Source: Silicimonas algicola (GTDB lineage Bacteria > Pseudomonadota > Alphaproteobacteria > Rhodobacterales > Rhodobacteraceae). Taken from it: DNA of 64,000 bases. The stretch spans positions 490,001 through 554,000 of the forward strand of contig NZ_QGGV01000001.1 of the NCBI RefSeq assembly GCF_003148765.1, in the 5' to 3' direction. Positions 37,081-47,277 of the stretch are shown here, in pieces (the stretch's first letter is position 1; every line of letters starts with the position of its first letter). Made by a program: the position numbers and the translations under genes. Below the pieces are notes generated by a model that ran no database searches, was not told the origin of the DNA, and was given only the letters and a program-made list of their open reading frames with translations.

Positions 37081-37587
37081 ATGACCTTTCTCAGACTAGC
37101 CTCGATCATGGCCGTGGCGATCTCGCTCGGCGCCTGCACCAATGCCGACCGCTTCGGCGAGGGGGGCGCGAACGGAGGCATGGGAGCGGGCGGCATGGCC
37201 GGCTCGATCGACGACCCGACCTCGCCGGCTTACTTCAACGCCGCGGTCGGTGACCGGGTCCTGTTCGCCGTCGACCAGTCCACGCTGTCGCCCGAGGCGC
37301 AGTCGACCCTGACCGGACAGGCGCAGTGGCTGATGACCAACGTCGATTATTCCGCGCTCATCGAAGGCCATGCCGACGAGCAGGGCACCCAGGCCTACAA
37401 CCTCGCCCTCGGCGCGCGCCGGGCGAGTGCCGTTCAGAACTTCCTCATCGCGCAAGGCGTCTCGCCCAGCCGTCTGCGGACGATCAGCTACGGCAAGGAA
37501 CGCCCCATCGAGATCTGCTCGACCGAGGCGTGCTACAGCCAGAACCGCCGCTCCGTGACCGTCATCACCGCCGGCGCGGGCGTCTGA
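37081..37587 (+). CDS. pal: peptidoglycan-associated lipoprotein Pal
   Basis: Outer-membrane lipoprotein that binds peptidoglycan. The 168-residue protein has a lipobox (ISLGAC) giving the lipidated Cys near residue 19, a Gly-rich linker, and an OmpA-like domain with LFAVDQSTLSPEAQ, EGHADEQGTQAYNLALGARRA and SYGKERPIEICSTEACYSQNRR. AGGTGGAAG precedes the ATG by two to three bases; the upstream in-frame GTG at 37072 is part of that site. A short stem-loop (37013-37032) lies between tolB and pal. Confidence 0.96.
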   Translation: MTFLRLASIMAVAISLGACTNADRFGEGGANGGMGAGGMAGSIDDPTSPAYFNAAVGDRVLFAVDQSTLSPEAQSTLTGQAQWLMTNVDYSALIEGHADEQGTQAYNLALGARRASAVQNFLIAQGVSPSRLRTISYGKERPIEICSTEACYSQNRRSVTVITAGAGV

Positions 37588-37600
37588 CGAGGATAAGCCG

Positions 37601-38494
37601 ATGCGCTTCCTGCTGACCGCAGCCTTCCTTTTCGTTTCTTCGATCCCCGGTCCTGTTTTCGCGCAGGACCGGACACAGACCCTGGCCGACATCCGGCAGG
37701 AGCTTTCGGTGCTCTATGTCGAGATGCAGAAGCTGAAGCGGGAGCTGTCAACGACGGGCGGTGCGAACCCGAACCTGGCCGGGACTAATGCGCTCGACCG
37801 GCTGAACTCGATGGAAGCCGAGCTTCAGCGCGTGACGTCGCAGACCGAAGAGCTGACGAACCGGGTCAACTCCGTGGTGTCCGACGGGACGAACCGGATC
37901 GGCGACCTCGAATTCCGGCTGTGCGAATTGGAGGCGAACTGCGACATCGGCAGTCTGGGCGAGACCTCGACCCTGGGCGGCGGCGCGATGCCGACCGTCT
38001 CGGCGCCGACAACGCCCCCCGCAAGCGGGCAGTCTGCGGCCATCGAGGGCGGTGGCATCGACTCGAGCGGGATCGCCACCGGCATCGTCGACACCGGTGG
38101 CATGGAGCTGGCAGTGGCCGAGCGCGAGGACTTCGACCGCGCGAAGACCGCCTATGACCAGGGCGACTGGCAGGCGGCGGCCGACAGGCTGCAGGCCTTC
38201 ACCGACACATATCAGGGCGGGCCGCTGACGGGCCTTGCGCACCTGATGCGGGGCGAGAGCCTTACGAACCTCGGGATGACGTCCTCGGCGGCGCGGGCCT
38301 ATCTGGAAAGCTATTCCGGTACGCCCGACGGTCCCACCGCACCGACAGCACTTCTGAAGCTCGGGGTGTCGCTCGGCGGGTTGGGGCAGTCGCAGGAGGC
38401 ATGCATCACGCTGGCCGAGGTCACGACCCGCTTCCCGACGTCCGAGGCGTCCATCGAGGCGCAGACGGCTCGGGCCAACATGGGTTGCTCATGA
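37601..38494 (+). CDS. cpoB: cell division coordinator CpoB (YbgF)
   Basis: Periplasmic protein linking Tol-Pal with peptidoglycan synthesis at the septum. The 297-residue protein has a signal peptide (MRFLLTAAFLFVSSIPGPVFAQ), an N-terminal coiled coil (LADIRQELSVLYVEMQKLKR onward, about residues 30-95), a Pro/Gly linker and C-terminal TPRs (FDRAKTAYDQGDWQAAADRL; SSAARAYLESYSG). Two Cys in the linker part may pair. Its stop overlaps tilS by ATGA. Confidence 0.93.
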   Translation: MRFLLTAAFLFVSSIPGPVFAQDRTQTLADIRQELSVLYVEMQKLKRELSTTGGANPNLAGTNALDRLNSMEAELQRVTSQTEELTNRVNSVVSDGTNRIGDLEFRLCELEANCDIGSLGETSTLGGGAMPTVSAPTTPPASGQSAAIEGGGIDSSGIATGIVDTGGMELAVAEREDFDRAKTAYDQGDWQAAADRLQAFTDTYQGGPLTGLAHLMRGESLTNLGMTSSAARAYLESYSGTPDGPTAPTALLKLGVSLGGLGQSQEACITLAEVTTRFPTSEASIEAQTARANMGCS

Positions 38495-39759
38495 TCGCAC
38501 CGACGTCGCCGGCCGACAGGCTGCGACACGTCATCGACAGGTTCTTCACGAACGCCCAGCCCCGACGGCTGGGCGTCGCCGTTTCCGGCGGCAGCGATTC
38601 CATGGCGCTCCTTAACCTGATTGTCGCGGGAGCGACCGCGCGGGACGTCGAGGTCCGGGCGGTCACCGTGGACCACGGCCTTCGACCCGAGGCGAAGGAT
38701 GAGGCTGCGATGGTCGCGGCTTTCTGTTCGTCACTTGGAATTCCGCACGACACGCTTCCCTGGTCCGGATGGGACGGCAGAGGCAACCTTCAGGCCATGG
38801 CGCGGCAGGCGCGGTATGGGATGATCCGCGAGTGGGCGTCGGCTGGGGGAGTGGATCTGGTTGCGCTCGGCCACACACTCGACGATCAGGCCGAAACCGT
38901 TCTGATGCACCTTGCACGGCGGTCTGGCGTGGACGGTCTGGCCGGCATGGCCGAGCGGTTCGAGCGGGACGGCCTGCCCTACGTGCGGCCGCTGATCGGG
39001 CAGCAGCGACGCAACCTGCGCGCCTATCTGGAGGAGCACGGCATCAGGTGGTGCGACGATCCTTCGAATGACGACGTCAGTTTCGAGCGGGTGCGCGCGC
39101 GGCGTGCCTTGTCGATCCTGTCGGACCTCGGCATCGACGCGGATGCGCTCGGCGATGTCGCTGCAAACGCGCGTTCGGCGAAGGTGGCTCTCGACCTTTG
39201 TGCCTGGCGTGAGGTGAATGGGGACGAAAGCGTGGAGGACCGGGGCGACATCGTCCTGTCCGAGGGCCCTCACGACGAGGAAATCGGCCGCCGCATCCTG
39301 ATCGGCGCGCTGCGCTGGATTTCGGGCGAAGTCTATCCGCCTCGCGCCGCATCGCTGGTGGAGATGCGCAGCGCATTGGCGCAGGCCGAGCGACATACCT
39401 TGCAAGGGTGTCTCGTCAGCCGGGAAATTTGCCCGCACGGGTCGGGCCATCGGCTTCGCATCACGCGCGAGTTCCGCACGGTCGAGACATTGCGCAGTCC
39501 GACCGACAGCGTCTGGGACGGACGCTGGCGACTGGATGGCCCCCATTCCGCAGATCTTGAGATCGGGGCGCTTGGGCAAGGACTTTCAGCCTGTCCGGAT
39601 TGGCGCGACACGGGGCTGCCGCGCACGTCGCTTCTCGCCTCTCCCGCGATCTGGCGGGGCGACACCTTGATCGCTGCTCCACTGGCAGGATTGCCGAACG
39701 GCTGGACCGCGCAGGCCACAGGGCGCGGCAATTTCGCGGACTTCCTCCTATCCCGTTGA
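38491..39759 (+). CDS. tilS: tRNA(Ile)-lysidine synthase
   Basis: Converts C34 of the CAU isoleucine tRNA to lysidine, so that it reads AUA. The 422-residue protein has the PP-loop AVSGGSDSMALLNL (about residues 29-42), VTVDHGLRPEA, GNLQAMARQARY and ALGHTLDDQAETVLMHLARRS, then a divergent C-terminal domain. It overlaps cpoB by four bases, so it is co-translated with the Tol operon, and precedes ftsH. Confidence 0.94.
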   Translation: MIAPTSPADRLRHVIDRFFTNAQPRRLGVAVSGGSDSMALLNLIVAGATARDVEVRAVTVDHGLRPEAKDEAAMVAAFCSSLGIPHDTLPWSGWDGRGNLQAMARQARYGMIREWASAGGVDLVALGHTLDDQAETVLMHLARRSGVDGLAGMAERFERDGLPYVRPLIGQQRRNLRAYLEEHGIRWCDDPSNDDVSFERVRARRALSILSDLGIDADALGDVAANARSAKVALDLCAWREVNGDESVEDRGDIVLSEGPHDEEIGRRILIGALRWISGEVYPPRAASLVEMRSALAQAERHTLQGCLVSREICPHGSGHRLRITREFRTVETLRSPTDSVWDGRWRLDGPHSADLEIGALGQGLSACPDWRDTGLPRTSLLASPAIWRGDTLIAAPLAGLPNGWTAQATGRGNFADFLLSR

Positions 39760-39840
39760 AGAATCCGGCCCGATGGCTATGTAATGCCCCATCCGGGCGG
39801 GCAGGTTGCCGGCCCCTCGAGTTTTCCAAGGGAGACCCCT

Positions 39841-41766
<1,926 letters not shown>

Positions 41767-41789
41767 CGCTCCAAAACGTGCATTTCCTT

Positions 41790-41820
41790 GAAGCCCCGCC
41801 AAGTGCGGGGCTTCTTCGTT
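41790..41820 (+). terminator. rho-independent terminator after ftsH
   Basis: GAAGCCCCGC (41790-41799) pairs perfectly with GCGGGGCTTC (41805-41814) around CAAGT, followed by TTCGTTT. It lies 23 bases past the ftsH stop and closes the long ybgC-tol-tilS-ftsH transcription unit. Confidence 0.82.
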
Positions 41821-41891
41821 TGGGGAAGGGGTGTCGTCTTGCGATCGGCGGTCTAGGGTGTGGCGCGAACGAGACTGACCGAGAGACCGAC

Positions 41892-42476
41892 ATGCCTGCC
41901 CTTATCCCGACCGAGTACACCTGCGAAATCGTCTGGCTTGGTCTCGTCCCGCCGGGTGCACCGCGCGACATCGAGGCAAATCCGGTAGAGGCGCTGGATT
42001 TGACATTCGCGGGAGCGGTCGGGGACCGTCACACGGGCGAACTGAGGCCGTCCTGTTCGCGCGTGACGCGGCAGTATCCGAAGGGCACGCTGATCCGGAA
42101 CACGCGGCAGATCTCGGTCGTGGCGGAGGAGGAGCTTGCCCTTATCGCCGAGCGGATCGGCACCGATGTCCTCGACCCGGGCTGGATCGGCGCGACGATG
42201 TCCGTGCGGGGGCTGCCCGACTTCAGCCACGTCCCGCCCTCGGCGCGTCTTCAGGGCGAGACGGGTGGGGCGACCATGACCGTCGACATGCAGAACCGGC
42301 CCTGCGGGCTTGCGGGCAAGGGTGTCGACCGGGCGCGACCGGGACACGGAAAGGGGTTCAATGCCGCCGCGCGCGGATTGCGGGGCATCACCACCTGGGT
42401 CGAGCGCGAGGGCAGGGTGACCGTCGGCGAGATCCTGCGTCTGCACGTTCCCGACCAGCGCGGCTGGCAGCCCTAG
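41892..42476 (+). CDS. MOSC-domain protein
   Basis: 194-residue stand-alone MOSC (molybdenum-cofactor sulfurase C-terminal-like) domain. The fold signals are the conserved GDRHTGELRPS, RQISVVAEEELALIAERIG, a D-x-G-x-x-GA block, and the Cys in MQNRPCGLAGKGV expected to bind sulfur. Members move sulfur in molybdenum-enzyme assembly or reduce N-hydroxylated compounds. No moco genes are next to it. An AGAGACCGAC leader gives only a weak ribosome site. Confidence 0.85.
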   Translation: MPALIPTEYTCEIVWLGLVPPGAPRDIEANPVEALDLTFAGAVGDRHTGELRPSCSRVTRQYPKGTLIRNTRQISVVAEEELALIAERIGTDVLDPGWIGATMSVRGLPDFSHVPPSARLQGETGGATMTVDMQNRPCGLAGKGVDRARPGHGKGFNAAARGLRGITTWVEREGRVTVGEILRLHVPDQRGWQP

Positions 42477-42551
42477 CTCCCTGCGCGCTTCGGTCACTGG
42501 ACAGCCCCGCCGCCTTGTGGCCAAAAGGTCCGACCGGACGGAGGAGGACCC

Positions 42552-43445
42552 ATGGGCGCGACTATCATCGACGGCAAGGCTTTTGCAGCAAAGGTGCGCG
42601 AGAAGGTCGCGACCCATGTCGCGCGGCTGGTGGACGAGCATGGCATCACACCGGGTCTCGCGGTCGTCCTCGTCGGAGAGGATCCGGCGAGCCAGGTCTA
42701 TGTCCGCTCCAAGGGCAAGGCCACGACCGAGGCTGGAATGAAATCGGTCGAGCATCGGCTTGACCCCTCCACGTCCGAGGCGGACCTGCTGGCGCTGATC
42801 CGCGACTTGAACGCCGATGAGACGATCCACGGCATCCTTGTGCAGCTTCCGCTTCCGAAGCACCTGGACGAGGACCTTGTCATCAACTCCATCGACCCGG
42901 CGAAGGACGTGGACGGCTTCCACATCTCGAACGTGGGGCTTCTCGGCACGGGGCAGAAGAGCATGGTGCCCTGCACGCCGCTCGGCTGCCTGATGATGCT
43001 GAGGGAACATCTCGGTTCGCTGTCGGGGCTGAACGCGGTGGTCATCGGGCGCTCGAACATCGTGGGCAAGCCGATGGCGCAGCTTCTTCTGGGGGACAGC
43101 TGCACGGTCACGATCGCGCACAGTCGGACGAAGGACCTTCCGGGCGTCGTGCGGGGTGCCGACATCGTCGTGGCCGCCGTGGGTCGGCCCGAGATGGTGC
43201 CCGGCGACTGGATCAAGCCGGGGGCGACGGTCATCGACGTCGGCATCAACCGAGTCGACGGCGACGCTGGCAAGACGCGGCTTGTCGGCGACTGCTACTA
43301 TGCCTCCTGCGAGAAAGTGGCGGGCGCGATCACGCCGGTCCCCGGGGGCGTCGGGCCGATGACCATCGCGTGCCTCCTGGCCAATACGGTGACCGCCTGT
43401 TGCCGATCGCACGGTCTGGCGGAGCCCGAGGGGCTGACGGCCTGA
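42552..43445 (+). CDS. folD: bifunctional methylene-THF dehydrogenase/cyclohydrolase
   Basis: Interconverts 5,10-methylene-, methenyl- and 10-formyl-tetrahydrofolate with NADP. The 297-residue protein has the catalytic Tyr/Lys pair in [16 protein letters not shown], the [17 protein letters not shown] loop, [22 protein letters not shown] and the Rossmann [14 protein letters not shown]. All key residues are intact. A GGAGGA site is seven bases ahead of the ATG. Just downstream lies a 24-residue membrane peptide gene. Confidence 0.97.
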   Translation: MGATIIDGKAFAAKVREKVATHVARLVDEHGITPGLAVVLVGEDPASQVYVRSKGKATTEAGMKSVEHRLDPSTSEADLLALIRDLNADETIHGILVQLPLPKHLDEDLVINSIDPAKDVDGFHISNVGLLGTGQKSMVPCTPLGCLMMLREHLGSLSGLNAVVIGRSNIVGKPMAQLLLGDSCTVTIAHSRTKDLPGVVRGADIVVAAVGRPEMVPGDWIKPGATVIDVGINRVDGDAGKTRLVGDCYYASCEKVAGAITPVPGGVGPMTIACLLANTVTACCRSHGLAEPEGLTA

Positions 43446-43510
43446 ACGGATGTCGTGGAACAAATCAGCGTGAGGACGGTTAGCCCACGACAAACTCCAG
43501 AGGGGCACTC

Positions 43511-43585
43511 ATGAACCGCATCATCTATCTCGTCGGTCTCGTCGTCGTCGTCATCATCATTCTCAGCCTGCTTGGCCTCACCTGA
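43511..43585 (+). CDS. 24-residue hydrophobic membrane peptide
   Basis: ATG-started frame of 24 codons: MNRIIYLVGLVVVVIIILSL and then LGLT. The first three residues are polar or basic, and residues 4-22 form one continuous membrane helix with Gly at 9. AGAGGGGC precedes the ATG at a suitable distance. I recall similar tiny proteins in other alphaproteobacteria, which supports it, but that recollection was not checked. It sits 65 bases after folD on the same strand; function unknown. Confidence 0.6.
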   Translation: MNRIIYLVGLVVVVIIILSLLGLT

Positions 43586-43597
43586 GGTCAGAGGGCG

Positions 43598-44023
43598 TCA
43601 GAACCGCCGACGGGGATCATGGTCCCCTGAAGAAGGGCGACGGGTTTCCGTCCCAGCGACCTCAGAAAAGACCTCGGCCTGGACGACGGTGAGCCGTCGT
43701 CCGGCCCGCACGACGCGGCCTTCCGAGAAGAGCCGGTCGCCGAGTGCAGGGCGCAGGAGGTTGATCTTCATCTCAACCGTCACGATCTCGTCCTCAGGAT
43801 CGAATAGCGTCAGAGCCGCATAGCCTGCCGCGCTGTCGCCTATGGCGAAGGTCAGTGCCGCATGCGCCGCGCCCTGCTGTTGAAGGCTGCCGGGCAGGAT
43901 GGGCGCAGAGATGAACGCCGTCCCCTCTCCAAGCTCCAGGAGTTCCGCTCCGAGCGTCTGCATCATTGTCTGACGCGCGAAGGACGCGCGGATCTTCGCT
44001 TCGATCTCGGGCGCGAGGCTCAC
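43598..44023 (-). CDS. PaaI-family thioesterase with frameshifted C-terminus
   Basis: Hot-dog fold thioesterase (PaaI/DUF4442-like). The 141-residue reading frame has the core LQQQGAAHAALTFAIGDSAA and VEMKINLLRPALGD, but ends in GTETRRPSSGDHDPRRRF, which does not look like the family. Removing one G from the GGG at 43652-43654 (minus strand) restores EVAGRKPVALLQGTMIPV and a stop at 43588-43590, the normal end for these enzymes. So the gene appears to carry a one-base insertion, or the assembly does. It overlaps pdeM by ATGA. Confidence 0.8.
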   Translation of the reverse strand: MSLAPEIEAKIRASFARQTMMQTLGAELLELGEGTAFISAPILPGSLQQQGAAHAALTFAIGDSAAGYAALTLFDPEDEIVTVEMKINLLRPALGDRLFSEGRVVRAGRRLTVVQAEVFSEVAGTETRRPSSGDHDPRRRF

Positions 44024-44679
44024 GCCGCCCTCGGGACGGGAACCGTCAGCACCCGGCGGCCGGTCAGGTAGGCGAGGGCGCGATCGGCAAAGAGCGTCCG
44101 CAGGACCGGGGCCGTCCAGTCAAGACCGCCCGTATAGCACCCGTAGGCGGGCAGGATCAGCCGACCCTCGTCCGCCATGAAGCAGGGCCGAGACCCGCCC
44201 TGGAGTTTCGCCTTGGGGTGATAGTGGCCCGAGATTTCGCCTGCTCCCGCTTCTCGCGTCGCGATGTGACGGAAGGTGATCGGGCCAATGGAGAAGTCCG
44301 CGAGGTGCTCGCCCTTGAAGTCGAGGGGACCGGGATCGTGGTTGCCCTCGAGCCAGAGCCAGCGCCGCCCGGCCTGAAGCGCGCGCAGGGCGTCGCGGGC
44401 GTTATCGTCCAGCGCCTCGCCGGCCATAAGGTCGTCGAAGCTGTCGCCCAGGCAAAGCACCGTCCGCGCCGAGATGGCCTGCAGGTCGGAGGCCAGACGC
44501 GTCAGAGTCTCGACGGTGTCGTAGGGCGGCAAAAGCGTGCCGCCCCGTCGGGCGATGCGCTCGGACTTGCCCAGGTGAAGATCGGACACCACGAGCAGAC
44601 TTTCGGACGGCCACCACAGTGCACCCGAGGGAAGTGCGGTCAGGGTCTGTCCCACGAAAGCGAAGGTCACCGAGTTCAT
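44020..44679 (-). CDS. pdeM: ligase-associated DNA damage response endonuclease PdeM
   Basis: Calcineurin-like metallophosphoesterase of the PdeM group, 219 residues. All five metal motifs are present: VVSDLHLGKSE, GDSFDD, LEGNHDPG, and the GHYHPKAKL pair. In other bacteria pdeM is next to an ATP-dependent DNA ligase and the helicase Lhr; here neither is adjacent, so the gene is an orphan in this window. It overlaps the thioesterase by four bases and is divergent from trmB. Confidence 0.9.
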   Translation of the reverse strand: MNSVTFAFVGQTLTALPSGALWWPSESLLVVSDLHLGKSERIARRGGTLLPPYDTVETLTRLASDLQAISARTVLCLGDSFDDLMAGEALDDNARDALRALQAGRRWLWLEGNHDPGPLDFKGEHLADFSIGPITFRHIATREAGAGEISGHYHPKAKLQGGSRPCFMADEGRLILPAYGCYTGGLDWTAPVLRTLFADRALAYLTGRRVLTVPVPRAA

Positions 44680-44753
44680 GCTTCGTTCCTAGGCCTGCTG
44701 CGCGCGTCGCGCAAGTCTTGACCTTGAGCGCCCCGACTGCAAGGTGGCGCGCC

Positions 44754-45455
44754 ATGACCGATCCCCAAGAACCCTGCGCGCCCCGGCGTAACTTCTACGG
44801 CCGCATCAAGGGCAAGACGCTCCGAGACTCGCAGAAGCGCGACCTTGCCGACCTCGACTCGCTGTCGCCCGGCCCGGTCAGCCGCGACGTGAACCCCGAA
44901 CGGTTGCCCCTGGACCTTGATGCGCTCTTCGGAGGGCGTCCGGTCTGGCTGGAGATCGGCTTCGGCGGGGGTGAGCACCTGGTTCATCAGGCGTCGCTTC
45001 ATCCGGAGGCGGGGATCATCGGGGCCGAGCCTTACATCAACGGTGTTGCCATGCTGCTGGGCAAGATCCGCAAGCTGGGCACGGACAATGTCCGCGTTCA
45101 TCCGGGAGATGCGCGCGACCTGATGGACGTGCTGTCCGAGGCGTCCGTGTCGAAGGCGTTCCTGCTCTATCCCGATCCCTGGCCAAAGCAGAGACATCAC
45201 CGCCGTCGCTTCGTGACGGCCGAGTATCTGGAGCCTCTGCACCGCACGCTGAAACCGGGCGCCGAGTTCCGTATCGCGACCGACATTCCAGGCTACGTCA
45301 AACAGGCGCTGAAGGAGGTGCCGAAGGCCGGGTTCGAGAGGGTGGGCGACGGCGAGGACAGCAAAGCCTGGGATGACTGGATCTCGACGCGCTATGAGCA
45401 GAAGGCGATGCGCGAGGGTCGGTCGCCGCATTACCTCACCTTTCGCCGCCTCTGA
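44754..45455 (+). CDS. trmB: tRNA (guanine(46)-N(7))-methyltransferase
   Basis: SAM-dependent m7G46 methylation of tRNA. The 233-residue protein has [11 protein letters not shown] at the N-terminus, the SAM motif [27 protein letters not shown], and the diagnostic [18 protein letters not shown]. The start ATG at 44754 agrees with related proteins; the frame stays open upstream. It is followed after 59 bases by aroA. Confidence 0.96.
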   Translation: MTDPQEPCAPRRNFYGRIKGKTLRDSQKRDLADLDSLSPGPVSRDVNPERLPLDLDALFGGRPVWLEIGFGGGEHLVHQASLHPEAGIIGAEPYINGVAMLLGKIRKLGTDNVRVHPGDARDLMDVLSEASVSKAFLLYPDPWPKQRHHRRRFVTAEYLEPLHRTLKPGAEFRIATDIPGYVKQALKEVPKAGFERVGDGEDSKAWDDWISTRYEQKAMREGRSPHYLTFRRL

Positions 45456-45514
45456 GCCGATGGACGGCCTGCGGCGTCTGCGCTAACAGGACGGCGCAAC
45501 GAGGGGAGACGCCC

Positions 45515-46870
45515 ATGTCTGGACATGGACAGCCAAGGCCGCTGACCGCGCGCAAATCGCCGCCGCTGAAGGGCGAGGCGAAGGTGCCGGGCGACAAGTC
45601 GATCAGCCACCGCGCGCTGATCCTGGGCGCGCTGTCTGTCGGCGAGACGAAGGTGCGCGGGCTTCTGGAAGGCGAGGACGTGCTCGCCACCGCCGCCGCG
45701 ATGCGGGCCTTCGGGGCCGAGGTCACGCGTGGTGCGGACGGCGAGTGGTCGATCCATGGCGTGGGCACAGGTGGTTTCGCGGAGCCCTCGGACGTGATCG
45801 ACTGCGGCAACGCCGGAACGGGCGTCCGGCTCATCATGGGGGCGATGGCCACGACTCCGATCACGGCGACGTTTACCGGCGACGCCTCCTTGCGCTCGCG
45901 ACCCATGGGACGGGTGACGGACCCGCTGGCGCTGTTCGGCACGGCCTCTTACGGGCGGCGTGGTGGCAAGCTTCCGATGACGCTGGTGGGTGCGGCCGAC
46001 CCGGTTCCGGTGCGCTACACGCTTCCGATGGCTTCGGCCCAGGTGAAGTCGGCGGTCTTGCTTGCCGGCCTCAATGCGCCCGGCGAAACGGTCGTCGTCG
46101 AAGGCGAGGCGACGCGCGACCATACCGAGCGGATGTTGCGCGGCTTCGGCGCCGATGTCCGGGTCGAGGAGACGTCGGAGGGCCGCGTTATCACGCTGAA
46201 GGGCCAGCCGGAGCTTCGGCCGCAGTCGATCGACGTGCCGCGCGATCCCTCGTCGGCCGCCTTCCCCGTTTGCGCAGCTCTGATCGTCGAGGGTTCTGAT
46301 GTCCTCGTGCCGAACATCGGGCTCAACCCCACGCGCGCGGGGCTGTTCGAGACGCTGCGCGACATGGGGGCGGACCTGACCTACGAGAACGTGCGCGACG
46401 AGGGCGGCGAACCCGTGGCCGACATCCGCGCGCGCTTCTCGCCCGACATGCAGGGCATCTCGGTGCCCGAGGACCGGGCGGCGTCGATGATCGACGAGTA
46501 TCCGATCCTGTCGGTCGTCGCCGCGAACGCGCGGGGAAGGACCGAGATGCGCGGCGTGAAGGAACTGCGCGTCAAGGAAAGCGACCGGATCGACGCGATG
46601 GCGAAAGGCCTGCGCGCCAACGGCGTGTCGGTCGACGAGGGTGACGACTGGTGGACGGTGGAGGGCCGTGGGCCGGGTGGCGTGCCGGGTGGAGCGACCG
46701 TTGCGGCGCAGCTGGATCACCGCATCGCCATGTCGTTCCTCTGCCTCGGGATGGCGTCGGCGAAGCCCGTCACGGTGGACGACGCCAGCCCCATCGCGAC
46801 GTCCTTCCCGATCTTCGAGACGCTGATGACGGGCCTCGGCGCCGATCTGGCTGAGGGCCATCCGGCGTAA
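45515..46870 (+). CDS. aroA: 3-phosphoshikimate 1-carboxyvinyltransferase (EPSP synthase)
   Basis: Sixth step of the shikimate pathway. The 451-residue protein resembles the class II (CP4-like) enzymes: [68 protein letters not shown] and [14 protein letters not shown]. At the position where CP4 has Ala in GNAATG, this protein has GNAGTG (Gly), as in sensitive enzymes. Start ATG with GAGGGGAGA upstream. Its TAA overlaps the probable ACG start of the following GFA gene. Confidence 0.96.
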   Translation: MSGHGQPRPLTARKSPPLKGEAKVPGDKSISHRALILGALSVGETKVRGLLEGEDVLATAAAMRAFGAEVTRGADGEWSIHGVGTGGFAEPSDVIDCGNAGTGVRLIMGAMATTPITATFTGDASLRSRPMGRVTDPLALFGTASYGRRGGKLPMTLVGAADPVPVRYTLPMASAQVKSAVLLAGLNAPGETVVVEGEATRDHTERMLRGFGADVRVEETSEGRVITLKGQPELRPQSIDVPRDPSSAAFPVCAALIVEGSDVLVPNIGLNPTRAGLFETLRDMGADLTYENVRDEGGEPVADIRARFSPDMQGISVPEDRAASMIDEYPILSVVAANARGRTEMRGVKELRVKESDRIDAMAKGLRANGVSVDEGDDWWTVEGRGPGGVPGGATVAAQLDHRIAMSFLCLGMASAKPVTVDDASPIATSFPIFETLMTGLGADLAEGHPA

Positions 46871-47277
46871 CGGGTCACACCGGCTCCTGCCTTTGCGGGG
46901 CCGTCTCGTTTCGCATGACGGCGCCGATGCGCCCGGTCGTCGCCTGTCACTGCACCCAATGCCGCAAGACGAGCGGCTGTCACGTAGCCGCCACGTCCGC
47001 CGCCCGCGAGGCCGTCGAGGTGACGGGAGGCGTCGCGTGGTTCCAGTCCTCGGACAGGGCGCGGCGCGGGTTCTGCCCGGTCTGCGGGTCGAACCTGTTC
47101 TGGGACGGGGCGGGGGCAAACCTGTCGATCATGGCCGGCACGGTCGACGCTCCGACGGGGCTGACGCTGGCAGGGCACATCTTCTGCGCGGACAAGGGCG
47201 ACTACTACGAGGTCGCCGACGGCCTCCCTCAGACCCTGGGCGCGGATCCGACGCTGACGACGCAGGTGCCGCTTTAA
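46870..47277 (+). CDS. GFA family (glutathione-dependent formaldehyde-activating-like) protein with non-ATG start
   Basis: 135-residue zinc-binding protein of the GFA family. It contains the first zinc motif CLCGAV, CHCTQCRKTSG and the later CPVCGSNLF. An in-frame stop at 46852-46854 closes the frame upstream, and between it and the Cys motif no ATG, GTG, TTG or CTG exists. The only near-start is ACG at 46870, which overlaps the aroA stop (TAACG) where TAATG would be the usual overlap. The first standard ATG at 46915 would remove the first Cys pair. The gene may start at ACG or have lost its start. Confidence 0.72.
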   Translation, partial: TGHTGSCLCGAVSFRMTAPMRPVVACHCTQCRKTSGCHVAATSAAREAVEVTGGVAWFQSSDRARRGFCPVCGSNLFWDGAGANLSIMAGTVDAPTGLTLAGHIFCADKGDYYEVADGLPQTLGADPTLTTQVPL

